Counted from the first letter of the stretch, positions 1-4,607 are shown. The stretch is DNA of 6,195 bases from Actinomycetota bacterium (GCA_903970315.1 CAJCIJ010000265.1:1-6195); one strand, 5' to 3'. Numbers and translations are program-made. The notes: generated by a model not told the origin, from the letters alone.

Positions 1-261
1 CAGGTGACCAGTGCCACTGACGCGTAGGTTGCGCGCCCACTGCGTGTTTCCCCGTGGCGCCACCAGGTAGCGCTCGCCGTCGTGCGTAAGCAGGTTGACC
101 GGCGTGCGCCGGGGCTGGCCACTGGTGCGGCCCGGAACCTCGAGCACCCGTGAGCCCACGACGCTGACGCCCATTCTTGTAAGCGCCGCGACCAGCCGGT
201 TGAAGACGTGCGTCGTAAACCAGCCGGGACGCTTGAAGTGGTCGGCGTCTGTGGTCCCCAT
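1..261 (-). CDS. F420-dependent (deazaflavin) nitroreductase family protein, 3' end cut by window
   Basis: The first 87 codons read from an ATG at 261 and the gene runs off the left edge. The N-terminal part matches the Ddn-like family: an N-terminal helix (PGWFTTHVFNRLVAALTRMG), then VLEVPGRTSGQPRRTPV, which corresponds to the family's G+(K/T)SG..R.TP strand, then YLVAPRGNTQWARNLRVSG, the region that contacts the deazaflavin. Family members are small split beta-barrel proteins that use reduced coenzyme F420 to reduce nitro compounds, quinones or enones; the substrate here is unknown. An in-frame TAG at 334-336 with no ATG, GTG or TTG between it and 261 fixes the start, but no clear Shine-Dalgarno is visible. 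It lies 72 bases after the ABM-like gene on the same strand and is probably the last visible gene of that operon. Family assignment is fairly secure; specificity is not. Confidence 0.85.
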   Translation of the reverse strand, partial: MGTTDADHFKRPGWFTTHVFNRLVAALTRMGVSVVGSRVLEVPGRTSGQPRRTPVNLLTHDGERYLVAPRGNTQWARNLRVSGTGHL

Positions 262-333
262 CTGCCCGGAGGCTAGCGCGTCGTTCCGGGAAGTCCCACT
301 GGCCGGCCCGTCCCACGACCTGCCGTGTCCGGT

Positions 334-726
334 CTAGCCTGTCGCAGCGCGGGTGAAGCCTCCAAGGTGGTGTCGCCTGACGGTCAGCGGGACGCCGGCG
401 CCTGTGTGGTGACTCAGCATCGCAAGGACGGTCTCGCTTGGTGTCCCGAAGACCTGGATGCTGGCTGTGGACTCCAGCGTCTCGGCATATGCGCGCGCCG
501 CGTGCTCGGCGACGATCCCCATGTGGAACTCCATCGACTCGGCGTCTGGGTGGACCTGCACGACGGCGACCTCGCGGCCGTCCTCGCTTGCGTACTCGTT
601 GAACGCGATCAAGCGCGGCTCGTTGGCCTCGATGAAGTCGCATAGCTCCGGGACTCGTCTGCGCTCGGCCTCGAGCTTGCCGGGCTTGAGCCTGTTGGTC
701 GCGATGAAGATGAACGGTCCGGCCAT
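334..726 (-). CDS. Small ABM-like (dimeric alpha/beta-barrel) hypothetical protein
   Basis: This is a 130-residue soluble protein with an ATG start at 726 and a good Shine-Dalgarno (AGGAG, five bases before the ATG). The N-terminal strand FIFIATNRLKPGKLEAER, followed by a helix and the strands LIAFNEYASEDGREVAVVQV and HPDAESMEFHMGIV, has the pattern of the antibiotic-biosynthesis-monooxygenase-like ferredoxin-type fold. These proteins usually dimerise. No cofactor-binding or catalytic residues can be named, so a monooxygenase activity is not claimed. The C-terminal part (PLTVRRHHLGGFTR) looks like the conserved tail of a group of actinobacterial proteins, as far as I recall them. It follows the hydrolase by 43 bases and precedes the F420-dependent gene, so an oxidoreductive or detoxifying context is plausible but inferred. 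No signal peptide or membrane segment is seen. Confidence 0.82.
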   Translation of the reverse strand: MAGPFIFIATNRLKPGKLEAERRRVPELCDFIEANEPRLIAFNEYASEDGREVAVVQVHPDAESMEFHMGIVAEHAARAYAETLESTASIQVFGTPSETVLAMLSHHTGAGVPLTVRRHHLGGFTRAATG

Positions 727-769
727 GACGACTCCTCTCGTTTTTCTGAATCGTAAGCGGCCGAGCGCG

Positions 770-1402
770 TCACAGAAGGTGAGCGACGATCAGGCGTGCC
801 ATCTCATCGGGGTGCTCCCGGGCGAGGCTGTGGCTGCCGCCGGCAACGACGCGCAGAGCGCTTGTAGGCAGCAGCCCGGCGACTCGCTCGCCGACGGACG
901 CGGGGCTGAGCGGATCGGCGTCACCGAACACCAGCAGCGTGGGAGCGGTGATCTGCGTGATAGCGGTCCCATAGTCGGGCCGTTCCCGCCAGATCCACGC
1001 CATCGCGTCGGGGTACTCACCCCTGTACTCGTCGCGCCATTCGGCTGCGCGGAGCCCAGCGACGTCGATCCCGCCGGACGTCGCAACCAACACCAGGCGC
1101 CGGACCTTCTCGGGGTGCCGGAGAGCGAGGCCAATTGCGACCACGCCTCCCATCGACTGCGCCAAAACGTCGGTTTGGTCATCGAGCTCGGCAGATGCAC
1201 GAGCGATCAGGTCCTCGAAGGACCGAACCTGCGGATCGTGTGGCTCATTCCCGGCTCCCGGCCAGTTGAGAAGCGTCTTGCGCCACTCATCTGGGAGCCT
1301 CTCTGCGACCGGCTGCCAAAACTCGGCTCCACCAGCAGCGCCTGGCAGGAACAGGAGCGTTCGGGTCGCGAACGGGCGCGGTGATCTTAGAGGATCGTTC
1401 AG
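770..1402 (-). CDS. Alpha/beta hydrolase with non-canonical (CTG) or damaged start
   Basis: The reading frame encodes a complete alpha/beta hydrolase core of about 210 residues. Counted from the proposed CTG, it has TLLFLPGAAGGAEFW (oxyanion-hole strand, residues 15-29), the nucleophile elbow LAQSMGG with Ser83, GDADPLSP with acid Asp163, and GGSHS with His191. A TTG at 1165 is the first standard start codon, but it begins inside the nucleophile strand and would lose the first 79 residues, so it cannot be the true start. No ATG, GTG or TTG occurs in frame between 1165 and 1402. The CTG at 1402-1400 overlaps the FKBP stop as CTGA, like the common ATGA coupling overlap. An ACG at 1360 just before LLFLPG is an alternative, as is loss of the start by mutation or sequencing error. 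The substrate is unknown; the short lid suggests a small-molecule esterase or hydrolase. Confidence 0.78.
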   Translation of the reverse strand: MNDPLRSPRPFATRTLLFLPGAAGGAEFWQPVAERLPDEWRKTLLNWPGAGNEPHDPQVRSFEDLIARASAELDDQTDVLAQSMGGVVAIGLALRHPEKVRRLVLVATSGGIDVAGLRAAEWRDEYRGEYPDAMAWIWRERPDYGTAITQITAPTLLVFGDADPLSPASVGERVAGLLPTSALRVVAGGSHSLAREHPDEMARLIVAHLL

Positions 1403-1779
1403 CTCACGGAAATCAGGTCGACGACGAACACGAGTGTCTCGTCGGGGCCGATGGCAGCCCCGGCGCCCCGGCTACCGTAGGCCAGCGAAGGCGGAATCGT
1501 CAGCCGGCGTCGCCCACCGACTCTCATTCCAGCAACGCCCTGGTCCCAGCCGGCGATGACGTTGCCGCTGCCGAGTTGGAATCTGAAGGTGTCGCCGCGA
1601 TCCCAGGAGGCGTCGAACTGATTCCCGGTCCTCCAGGAGACGCCAACATAGTGGACCTCCACAAGGCGTCCCGGAACCGCTTCCTCCCCGCTGCCGACGT
1701 CGATGTCCTCCAGCTCAAGCTGGTCAGACGGGGACTGGTCCGACGGGATCTCTACCTCGGGCTTCGCGTTTGTCGCCAC
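1399..1779 (-). CDS. FKBP-type peptidyl-prolyl cis-trans isomerase
   Basis: This is a 126-residue single-domain FKBP with a short polar N-terminal extension (residues 1-35) and no signal peptide, so it is probably cytoplasmic. The FKBP signatures are all present: VEVHYVGV (40-47), FDASWDRGDTFRFQLG (55-70, close to the family FDSS), VIAGWDQGVAGMRVGGRRRL (74-93) with the active-site floor Trp78, IPPSLAYG (95-102), and the closing strand LVFVVDLISV. It should catalyse proline isomerisation during protein folding. The start is GTG at 1779; an in-frame TAG lies only 9 bases upstream of it, so no longer form is possible. A TAGGGT box six bases before GTG suggests a leaderless transcript. It is the first gene of the minus-strand operon, and its stop overlaps the proposed hydrolase start. 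The fold call is secure; the client proteins are unknown. Confidence 0.93.
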   Translation of the reverse strand: MATNAKPEVEIPSDQSPSDQLELEDIDVGSGEEAVPGRLVEVHYVGVSWRTGNQFDASWDRGDTFRFQLGSGNVIAGWDQGVAGMRVGGRRRLTIPPSLAYGSRGAGAAIGPDETLVFVVDLISVS

Positions 1780-1785
1780 GACTAC

Positions 1786-1791
1786 ACCCTA
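1786..1791 (-). promoter_or_regulatory. Probable -10 box (TAGGGT) of the FKBP operon
   Basis: TAGGGT on the minus strand fits the actinobacterial TANNNT -10 consensus and ends six bases before the GTG start. Transcription would then begin at or next to the start codon and give a leaderless mRNA, which fits the lack of a good Shine-Dalgarno. No convincing -35 hexamer is seen. Confidence 0.4.
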
Positions 1792-1941
1792 TCTGTCGCC
1801 TCCGCTTGCGGGATTCCCGCCCCGCCGACGCGCGTAGCGCCCTGGTCAGTCCGAGTAAAGCTGCCGCATCTCGACGGATGCAGCGACTACGGGCGCGGTC
1901 AGACGGAAGTCACGCGCCAGGCGCGGTGACGCTGAAACGAC

Positions 1942-1972
1942 GGGAAACTGCCTGCAAACAGGCGACTTTCCC
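1942..1972 (-). terminator. Imperfect hairpin downstream of the tRNA-Ser 3' end, possible terminator
   Basis: GGGAAA and GCCTG on the left pair with CAGGC and TTTCCC on the right around a CAAA loop, with a small internal bulge. In minus-strand orientation the hairpin lies eight bases past the tRNA discriminator, separated by a short T run. That position suits a tRNA terminator, but the T run precedes the hairpin instead of following it, so the call is tentative. Confidence 0.35.
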
Positions 1973-1980
1973 TGCAAAAA

Positions 1981-2043
1981 CGGAGGGGGAGAGATTCGAA
2001 CTCTCGGTACGCCAATAAGACGCACAACGGTTTTCGAGACCGC
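1981..2043 (-). tRNA. 3' fragment of tRNA-Ser(CGA), attachment-site remnant
   Basis: On the minus strand this reads as the 3' part of a type II tRNA. The anticodon arm is 2027-2043 with loop CTCGAAA and anticodon CGA at 2034-2036. A long variable arm has seven pairs (two of them G-T) around TTATT, followed by a perfect T arm (GAGAG-TTCGAAT-CTCTC, 1989-2005), the acceptor 3' strand CCCCTCC and discriminator G at 1981. No CCA is encoded. The D arm and the acceptor 5' strand (expected GGAGGGG) are absent from the next 100 bases, so this cannot be a functional tRNA by itself. The long variable arm and CGA anticodon make serine the clear identity. The break falls at the anticodon stem, a usual crossover position for tyrosine integrases, and the integrase gene begins 67 bases away. 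It is read as the displaced 3' end of the target tRNA, with the element to the right. Confidence 0.85.
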
Positions 2044-2088
2044 GTCACTTTTCAGGAAATGCCTGCTCAGAGCGTTTTCTGGCGGCTC

Positions 2089-2111
2089 GTGCGCCAGTCT
2101 GTGCGCCAGTC
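2089..2111. repeat. Tandem 11-bp direct repeat at 12-bp period beside the att site
   Basis: GTGCGCCAGTC occurs at 2089-2099 and again at 2101-2111, separated by one T. It lies between the tRNA fragment and the integrase stop codon and overlaps the last integrase codon and stop by two bases. The position suits integrase arm-type binding sites, but that role is inferred from location only. Confidence 0.5.
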
Positions 2112-3285
2112 AGCTCGAATCTGTGTCGAGCTGGGCGAGCCGAGCAGCGGTGTCGGCGCGGTCCAGGTAGGCGTCCAGCAGGCCGGCCGCCTCGTCCTCG
2201 TTGCCGGGCATCAGGTGGCCGTACCGGTCGAACGTAACCGCAATGTTTGCGTGGCCGAGATAGCTGCTCAGCGCCTTGGCGTTGACTCCCGCAGCGATCA
2301 TCAGCGAGGCGAACGTGTGCCGCGCCTCGTGCAGCCCGATCGGCTTTAGCTTCGCCTCAGTCCAGGCGGCACGCGCTCTCACATTCGCGGTTTTTGGGTT
2401 GAACGGTGAGCCGTCCTTTCTGGCGAACACAAGTCCGCTGTCGAGCGTGCTGGCGGTCATCCGATGCTCGACCAGCTCGTCGCGCAGCCGCGCCGGCACC
2501 GGCACGCGCCGCACGCCGGCCCGCGACTTCGGCGCAACCTCCCCAGCCTTGGCGTCCCAGGAACGGCGCACGTGAATCACCCCGGCGGCGAGGTTGACGT
2601 CTGCCCAGCGCAGCGCGCGCAGCTCACCCAGACGCAGGCCCGCATACATCGCCGTCGCCCAGATCGTGCGCTCCGGAGCTTTGAGCGCCGCCAGCAGCCG
2701 TGCGGCCTCCTGCGGCGCCGCGATCCGGTCGCGTCGCCCGCGCACCGCGGGTAGCTCGACACCGTGCGTGGGATTCGCTGCCACCTGCCCGCGCGCCAGG
2801 GCGCGACGGTAGATGACTCTTAGCGGCAGAAGCGAGTTGCGGATCACGCTCGGCGTCAGGCCGTCGGACTGCCAGCGGTCGACCATGTCCTGGATGTCCG
2901 GCGTGCGCACGTCTGTGAGCTTCTGTGCGCCGATATCTGGCAGCACCCTCAGTCGCAGTGCCTGCTCATAGCCTCGGTGTGCGCTTGGCTTGTAGGGGTC
3001 CCCGGAGCGGTTTCGGATCGTGCCCGCTGCGACGCCGTCAAGCCACTCCTGGGCTGCCTCGCGCACGGTAACCGTCGACGGAGCGCGCAGCGACCCAACC
3101 TGCGCCTCCCGCGCGGCCTGGGTCTGCCATGCGCGCGCCTCGGTGCGTGTCGGAAACGTGCGGCGCAGCTTGCGCTTGTCGCGCGAAACATAGACGCTTG
3201 CCTCCCAGCCAGCGTTGCAGTCACACCGCCCACCGGAGCGCGCTGCGCAGCCGGCGCTGTGGCGACGGATGACCGCGCTGGCCAT
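2110..3285 (-). CDS. int: Tyrosine site-specific integrase of an integrated element
   Basis: This is a 391-residue phage/ICE-type tyrosine recombinase. All catalytic residues are in place: Arg218 in GLRLGELRALRW, Lys253 in the beta-hairpin PKSRAG, His319 and Arg322 in LHEARHTFAS, His345 in LGHANI, and nucleophile Tyr355 in FDRYGH. Residues about 70-180 form the core-binding (SAM-like) domain, with TVREAAQEWLDG at its start. The N-terminus (about 25-65) fits an arm-binding three-stranded fold, preceded by a His9/Cys13/Cys21/Cys23 cluster that may bind zinc. Full length and intact motifs suggest an active enzyme. Its stop lies 67 bases from the tRNA-Ser fragment, its likely target. The ATG at 3285 overlaps the TAA of an 11-codon ORF (TAATG) and follows GGGAAA, a weak Shine-Dalgarno, so translation is probably coupled to the upstream xis-like gene. 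Confidence 0.95.
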   Translation of the reverse strand: MASAVIRRHSAGCAARSGGRCDCNAGWEASVYVSRDKRKLRRTFPTRTEARAWQTQAAREAQVGSLRAPSTVTVREAAQEWLDGVAAGTIRNRSGDPYKPSAHRGYEQALRLRVLPDIGAQKLTDVRTPDIQDMVDRWQSDGLTPSVIRNSLLPLRVIYRRALARGQVAANPTHGVELPAVRGRRDRIAAPQEAARLLAALKAPERTIWATAMYAGLRLGELRALRWADVNLAAGVIHVRRSWDAKAGEVAPKSRAGVRRVPVPARLRDELVEHRMTASTLDSGLVFARKDGSPFNPKTANVRARAAWTEAKLKPIGLHEARHTFASLMIAAGVNAKALSSYLGHANIAVTFDRYGHLMPGNEDEAAGLLDAYLDRADTAARLAQLDTDSS

Positions 3286-3320
3286 TAGCGTTTCCCGGTG
3301 GCGCCCATGGCCCCGATCAT
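3285..3320 (-). other. 11-codon bridge ORF between the xis-like gene and int
   Basis: ATG at 3320-3318 overlaps the stop of the xis-like gene (ATGA), and its TAA at 3287-3285 shares a base with the integrase ATG (TAATG). It encodes MIGAMGATGKR. The exact tiling of the whole gap suggests a translational relay that hands ribosomes from xis to int. The peptide itself is probably unimportant. It could also be chance. Confidence 0.35.
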
Positions 3321-3625
3321 CGCTTCAACGCGTAGCCGGCCTGCTGGTCTGCCCAGCGATCAAGCTCGCGCACTGGAACGAGGACCAAGCGCCCAGACCG
3401 GATCGTGCGTAGCTGCGGCAGCACGTAGCGCTCCAAGTGGTCGATTGAAACGCCCAGAGCCGCTGCGGTCTCCTGGCGCGTCAGGGTCACCCTGCGCGAC
3501 TCAGGGGTTCCCCCTGCGCTGATCCCGCGCCACCGGGCTGCCACGAGCCGGCGTCGTGCCACATCGAGCTCCCGCCGGTCAGCGGGGCGAGGGCGCGGCG
3601 AGAAGGTGTGGAGGCGTGTCGTCAT
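3317..3625 (-). CDS. xis: Excisionase-like winged helix-turn-helix DNA-binding protein
   Basis: From the ATG at 3625 this is a 102-residue basic protein. The C-terminal half is a MerR/Xis-type winged HTH: TRQETAAALGVSIDHLERYV (residues 49-68) is the helix-turn-helix, and TIRSGRLVLVPVRELDRWA (74-92) is the wing and following helix. The first 45 residues are Arg/Pro-rich and look disordered. Proteins of this kind next to an integrase usually act as recombination directionality factors that bend attachment-site DNA for excision; a transcriptional regulator is the alternative. A TTG at 3670 would add 15 residues. ATG 3625 is preferred because it overlaps the stop of the upstream ORF as ATGA, and neither start has a Shine-Dalgarno. 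The gene ends 31 bases before int, in a gap filled by a tiny ORF. Confidence 0.8.
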   Translation of the reverse strand: MTTRLHTFSPRPRPADRRELDVARRRLVAARWRGISAGGTPESRRVTLTRQETAAALGVSIDHLERYVLPQLRTIRSGRLVLVPVRELDRWADQQAGYALKR

Positions 3626-3840
3626 CGTTGGCGTTGGCCCGGCCGGCGGGCAGGGCAGCCCTGCCCGCAATAAGTGATCCGTTCAGCACAGGGGCCAGGT
3701 TCAGTCAAGGGCGGCACGTCAGTGCCCGCCAGCGGCGGCCCCATCGGGGCGCCCTTGACGGGTTCTGGCCCTTGTGCTTCCGACGACCAGGCCGCTACCG
3801 GGACAACGCCTGGGCGGATCTCAGTCCGCGTGCATTGCAC
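3622..3840 (-). CDS. Small hypothetical protein overlapping the xis-like start
   Basis: This unrecognised 72-residue ORF begins at GTG 3840, preceded by AGAAGGA at a six-base spacing. That Shine-Dalgarno sits in the loop of a perfect five-pair hairpin (3841-3856). The product is rich in Pro and Gly, with a Cys-containing tail (CAERITYCGQGCPARR), and no domain is recognised. Support comes from layout: its TGA overlaps the xis-like ATG (ATGA), and its start overlaps the end of the preceding ORF by 20 bases, which looks like a coupled operon. Against it, the 3' two-thirds covers the 3685-3778 inverted-repeat structure, and codon bias is only moderate, so the DNA may serve a structural role instead. 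In-frame GTG 3870 is an alternative start. Confidence 0.35.
   Translation of the reverse strand: MQCTRTEIRPGVVPVAAWSSEAQGPEPVKGAPMGPPLAGTDVPPLTEPGPCAERITYCGQGCPARRPGQRQR
3685..3778. repeat. 29-base imperfect inverted repeat enclosing two perfect hairpins
   Basis: The arm 3685-3713 pairs with 3750-3778 at 24 of 29 positions. The perfect inner part is GTCAAGGGCG against CGCCCTTGAC. The enclosed 36 bases form, almost end to end, GGCAC-GTCA-GTGCC (3713-3726, sharing one base with the left arm) and CCGCC-AGC-GGCGG (3726-3738). Folded, it gives a long stem topped by two hairpins. It lies upstream of the xis-like gene and may be a recombination or regulatory site or a structured RNA. Confidence 0.55.
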
Positions 3841-4081
3841 GGGAGGTCCTTCTCCCTGGTTCCCGGCCACCGCCTGCAGCCGCCATGTGCCATTCGTCGT
3901 TCCTGCGCAGAAGCTGGTCGCCGGAGCCAGAAGGAGAATGCCCGCACGCGGTCATCAGCGAGACCTCGATCGCTTCGGCGGTCAGCCCGTTGCCGGGAGC
4001 AAGCTCGCGGCCAATCCGCTTCAGGCACGAGTCGATCTGGGTGACTACTGCTCGTGATCGAACTCTCCGCGTTGCTGACAC
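3821..4081 (-). CDS. Small hypothetical protein in the int-proximal ORF chain
   Basis: This unrecognised 86-residue ORF begins at GTG 4081, preceded by AAAGGA with a five-base spacing, the best Shine-Dalgarno of this stretch. The first half (VVTQIDSCLKRIGRELAPGN then GLTAEAIEVSLMTACGHS) has strong G/C preference at third positions, much better than the other two minus-strand frames, and predicts amphipathic helices. The second half is Gly/Arg-rich and less convincing. It overlaps the ORF before it by 37 bases and the one after it by 20, as in compact phage or conjugative-element operons. The same frame is open back to ATG 4270, which would give 149 residues, but the extra part shows weaker coding character. 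No function is proposed. Confidence 0.4.
   Translation of the reverse strand: MSATRRVRSRAVVTQIDSCLKRIGRELAPGNGLTAEAIEVSLMTACGHSPSGSGDQLLRRNDEWHMAAAGGGREPGRRTSRAMHAD
3841..3856 (-). promoter_or_regulatory. Hairpin presenting the Shine-Dalgarno of the 3622-3840 ORF
   Basis: The minus strand reads GGGAG-AAGGAC-CTCCC directly before GTG 3840. The stem is a perfect five pairs, with the AAGGA ribosome-binding sequence in its loop. It could modulate translation of that ORF, if the ORF is real. Confidence 0.3.
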
Positions 4082-4251
4082 TGCGTTCCTTTCGACTTGC
4101 GACTCTGTTCCCACCATAGGCCGCGTCCGCACTGCCGGCATTGCATCTGGACCAACGTATGAGTCGCCGTCTGTGCCGCGCAGTCGCCCTTTATTCTGCA
4201 CGGGCCAGCCGCTTGGCCCCGCCCACGCCGTATCGACGCAGCGCGCGCCAC
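4045..4251 (-). CDS. Possible small Cys-rich zinc-ribbon-like protein
   Basis: Up to 68 residues are encoded from GTG 4251, or 33 from ATG 4146. The distinctive part is MQCRQCGRGLWWEQSRKSKG followed by TQCQQRGEF and DHEQ. A CxxC knuckle followed by LWW and a later Cys resembles a small zinc ribbon, but the position where a fourth Cys would fall is Arg (CQQR), so the site is incomplete unless the His in DHEQ contributes. Two more Cys (CRIKGDC) lie in the longer form. No good Shine-Dalgarno is seen at either start (AAGGGG is only two bases from GTG 4251). It overlaps the 3821-4081 ORF in another frame. It may be a real small element-encoded protein or a coincidence. Confidence 0.28.
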   Translation of the reverse strand: MARAASIRRGRGQAAGPCRIKGDCAAQTATHTLVQMQCRQCGRGLWWEQSRKSKGTQCQQRGEFDHEQ

Positions 4252-4261
4252 CGCCCCTTGG

Positions 4262-4367
4262 TCTCTTCATTTTCCATCTACCTACACCCCCACAATTTGC
4301 TTTTCAACCTCACCAACCAATCAGTACACACATCTGTTACCTGCCTGCCCCTCACATTCTTTTCTTA
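4262..4367. other. Extreme C-rich, G-poor tract on the plus strand
   Basis: In these 106 bases I count 5 G and about 41 C on the plus strand, against GC-balanced surroundings. The plus-strand RNA would be C-rich and unstructured, the composition of a Rho loading (rut) site. The minus-strand RNA would be a purine-rich leader entering the small-ORF chain. The tract ends against the nested palindrome. Confidence 0.55.
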
Positions 4368-4462
4368 GGTGCTTGACCACACTCAATCTCCTAAGGAGAG
4401 GGGGTGTGGTCAAGCACCGATCGCAACCAGTTTTGGTCCTCAGATGTGAGGGGCAGGCAGGT
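4339..4462. repeat. 124-bp nested perfect palindrome (possible origin, transfer or regulatory structure)
   Basis: The outer arms are perfect over 19 bp, 4339-4357 (ACCTGCCTGCCCCTCACAT) against 4444-4462. Inside them lies a perfect 15-bp pair, 4368-4382 (GGTGCTTGACCACAC) against 4404-4418. The apex is TCTCC-TAA-GGAGA (4387-4399). The right internal strand also holds ACCA-GTTT-TGGT (4426-4437). The three stems are co-axial, so the unit can form a long hairpin in RNA or a cruciform in DNA. No long T run follows on either strand, so it is not a simple intrinsic terminator. Confidence 0.8.
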
Positions 4463-4504
4463 CGATCAACCGTATGTATTGGGCGAAATCGCCGATCTGG
4501 CGGG

Positions 4505-4580
4505 CGTCGCTGGGGGTGTCGCCGAGAGTGTCGCCCTGGACGACGGTTGCTGCGACAGTGGCCGCGACATGTCCGCGACG
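4505..4580. repeat. Mirror-symmetric array of six YGTCGC/GCGACR sites
   Basis: CGTCGC (4505), TGTCGC (4517) and TGTCGC (4529) lie at exact 12-bp steps. After a 17-base centre, the reverse complements GCGACA (4552), GCGACA (4564) and GCGACG (4575) follow at 12 and 11 bp. Three sites face three, which resembles binding-site arrays for an initiator, partition, transfer or repressor protein. A 12-bp step is also four codons, so a coding repeat is not excluded. Confidence 0.45.
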
Positions 4581-4581
4581 T

Positions 4582-4607
4582 GTCCAGCGCGCGGACAAAC
4601 GCTGGAC
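4582..4607. repeat. Hairpin with 8-bp perfect arms
   Basis: GTCCAGCG (4582-4589) and CGCTGGAC (4600-4607) pair perfectly around a 10-base loop, directly after the hexamer array. Confidence 0.45.

Larger units (their letters stand above)
1780..1980. other. Intergenic region between the FKBP operon and the tRNA fragment
   Basis: No coding signal stands out here. It holds the probable FKBP promoter, a small perfect hairpin at 1808-1820 (GCGGG-ATT-CCCGC), and a larger hairpin at 1942-1972. This is presumed to be native chromosome that originally lay downstream of the tRNA-Ser gene. Confidence 0.5.

Noticed and set aside
458..1384. Long plus-strand ORF (308 codons) across the left flank
   Set aside because: It is antisense to the ABM-like and hydrolase genes, with no recognisable domain; it is a GC-bias shadow.
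1981..2110. A complete tRNA-Ser gene on the minus strand
   Set aside because: The 3' part is excellent, but no D arm and no GGAGGGG acceptor strand occur upstream on that strand within the next 100 bases.
3774..4376. Plus-strand ORF of 200 codons across the C-rich tract
   Set aside because: The translation is Ser/Pro-rich with no domain, it crosses the G-poor tract and part of the palindrome, and no ribosome-binding site was found.
4339..4462. Nested palindrome as a retron-type non-coding RNA or a simple intrinsic terminator
   Set aside because: No reverse transcriptase is in the window, and no T run follows the hairpin on either strand.
4505..4580. Hexamer array as a CRISPR
   Set aside because: Repeats are six bases with six-base spacers and change orientation; there are no cas genes.
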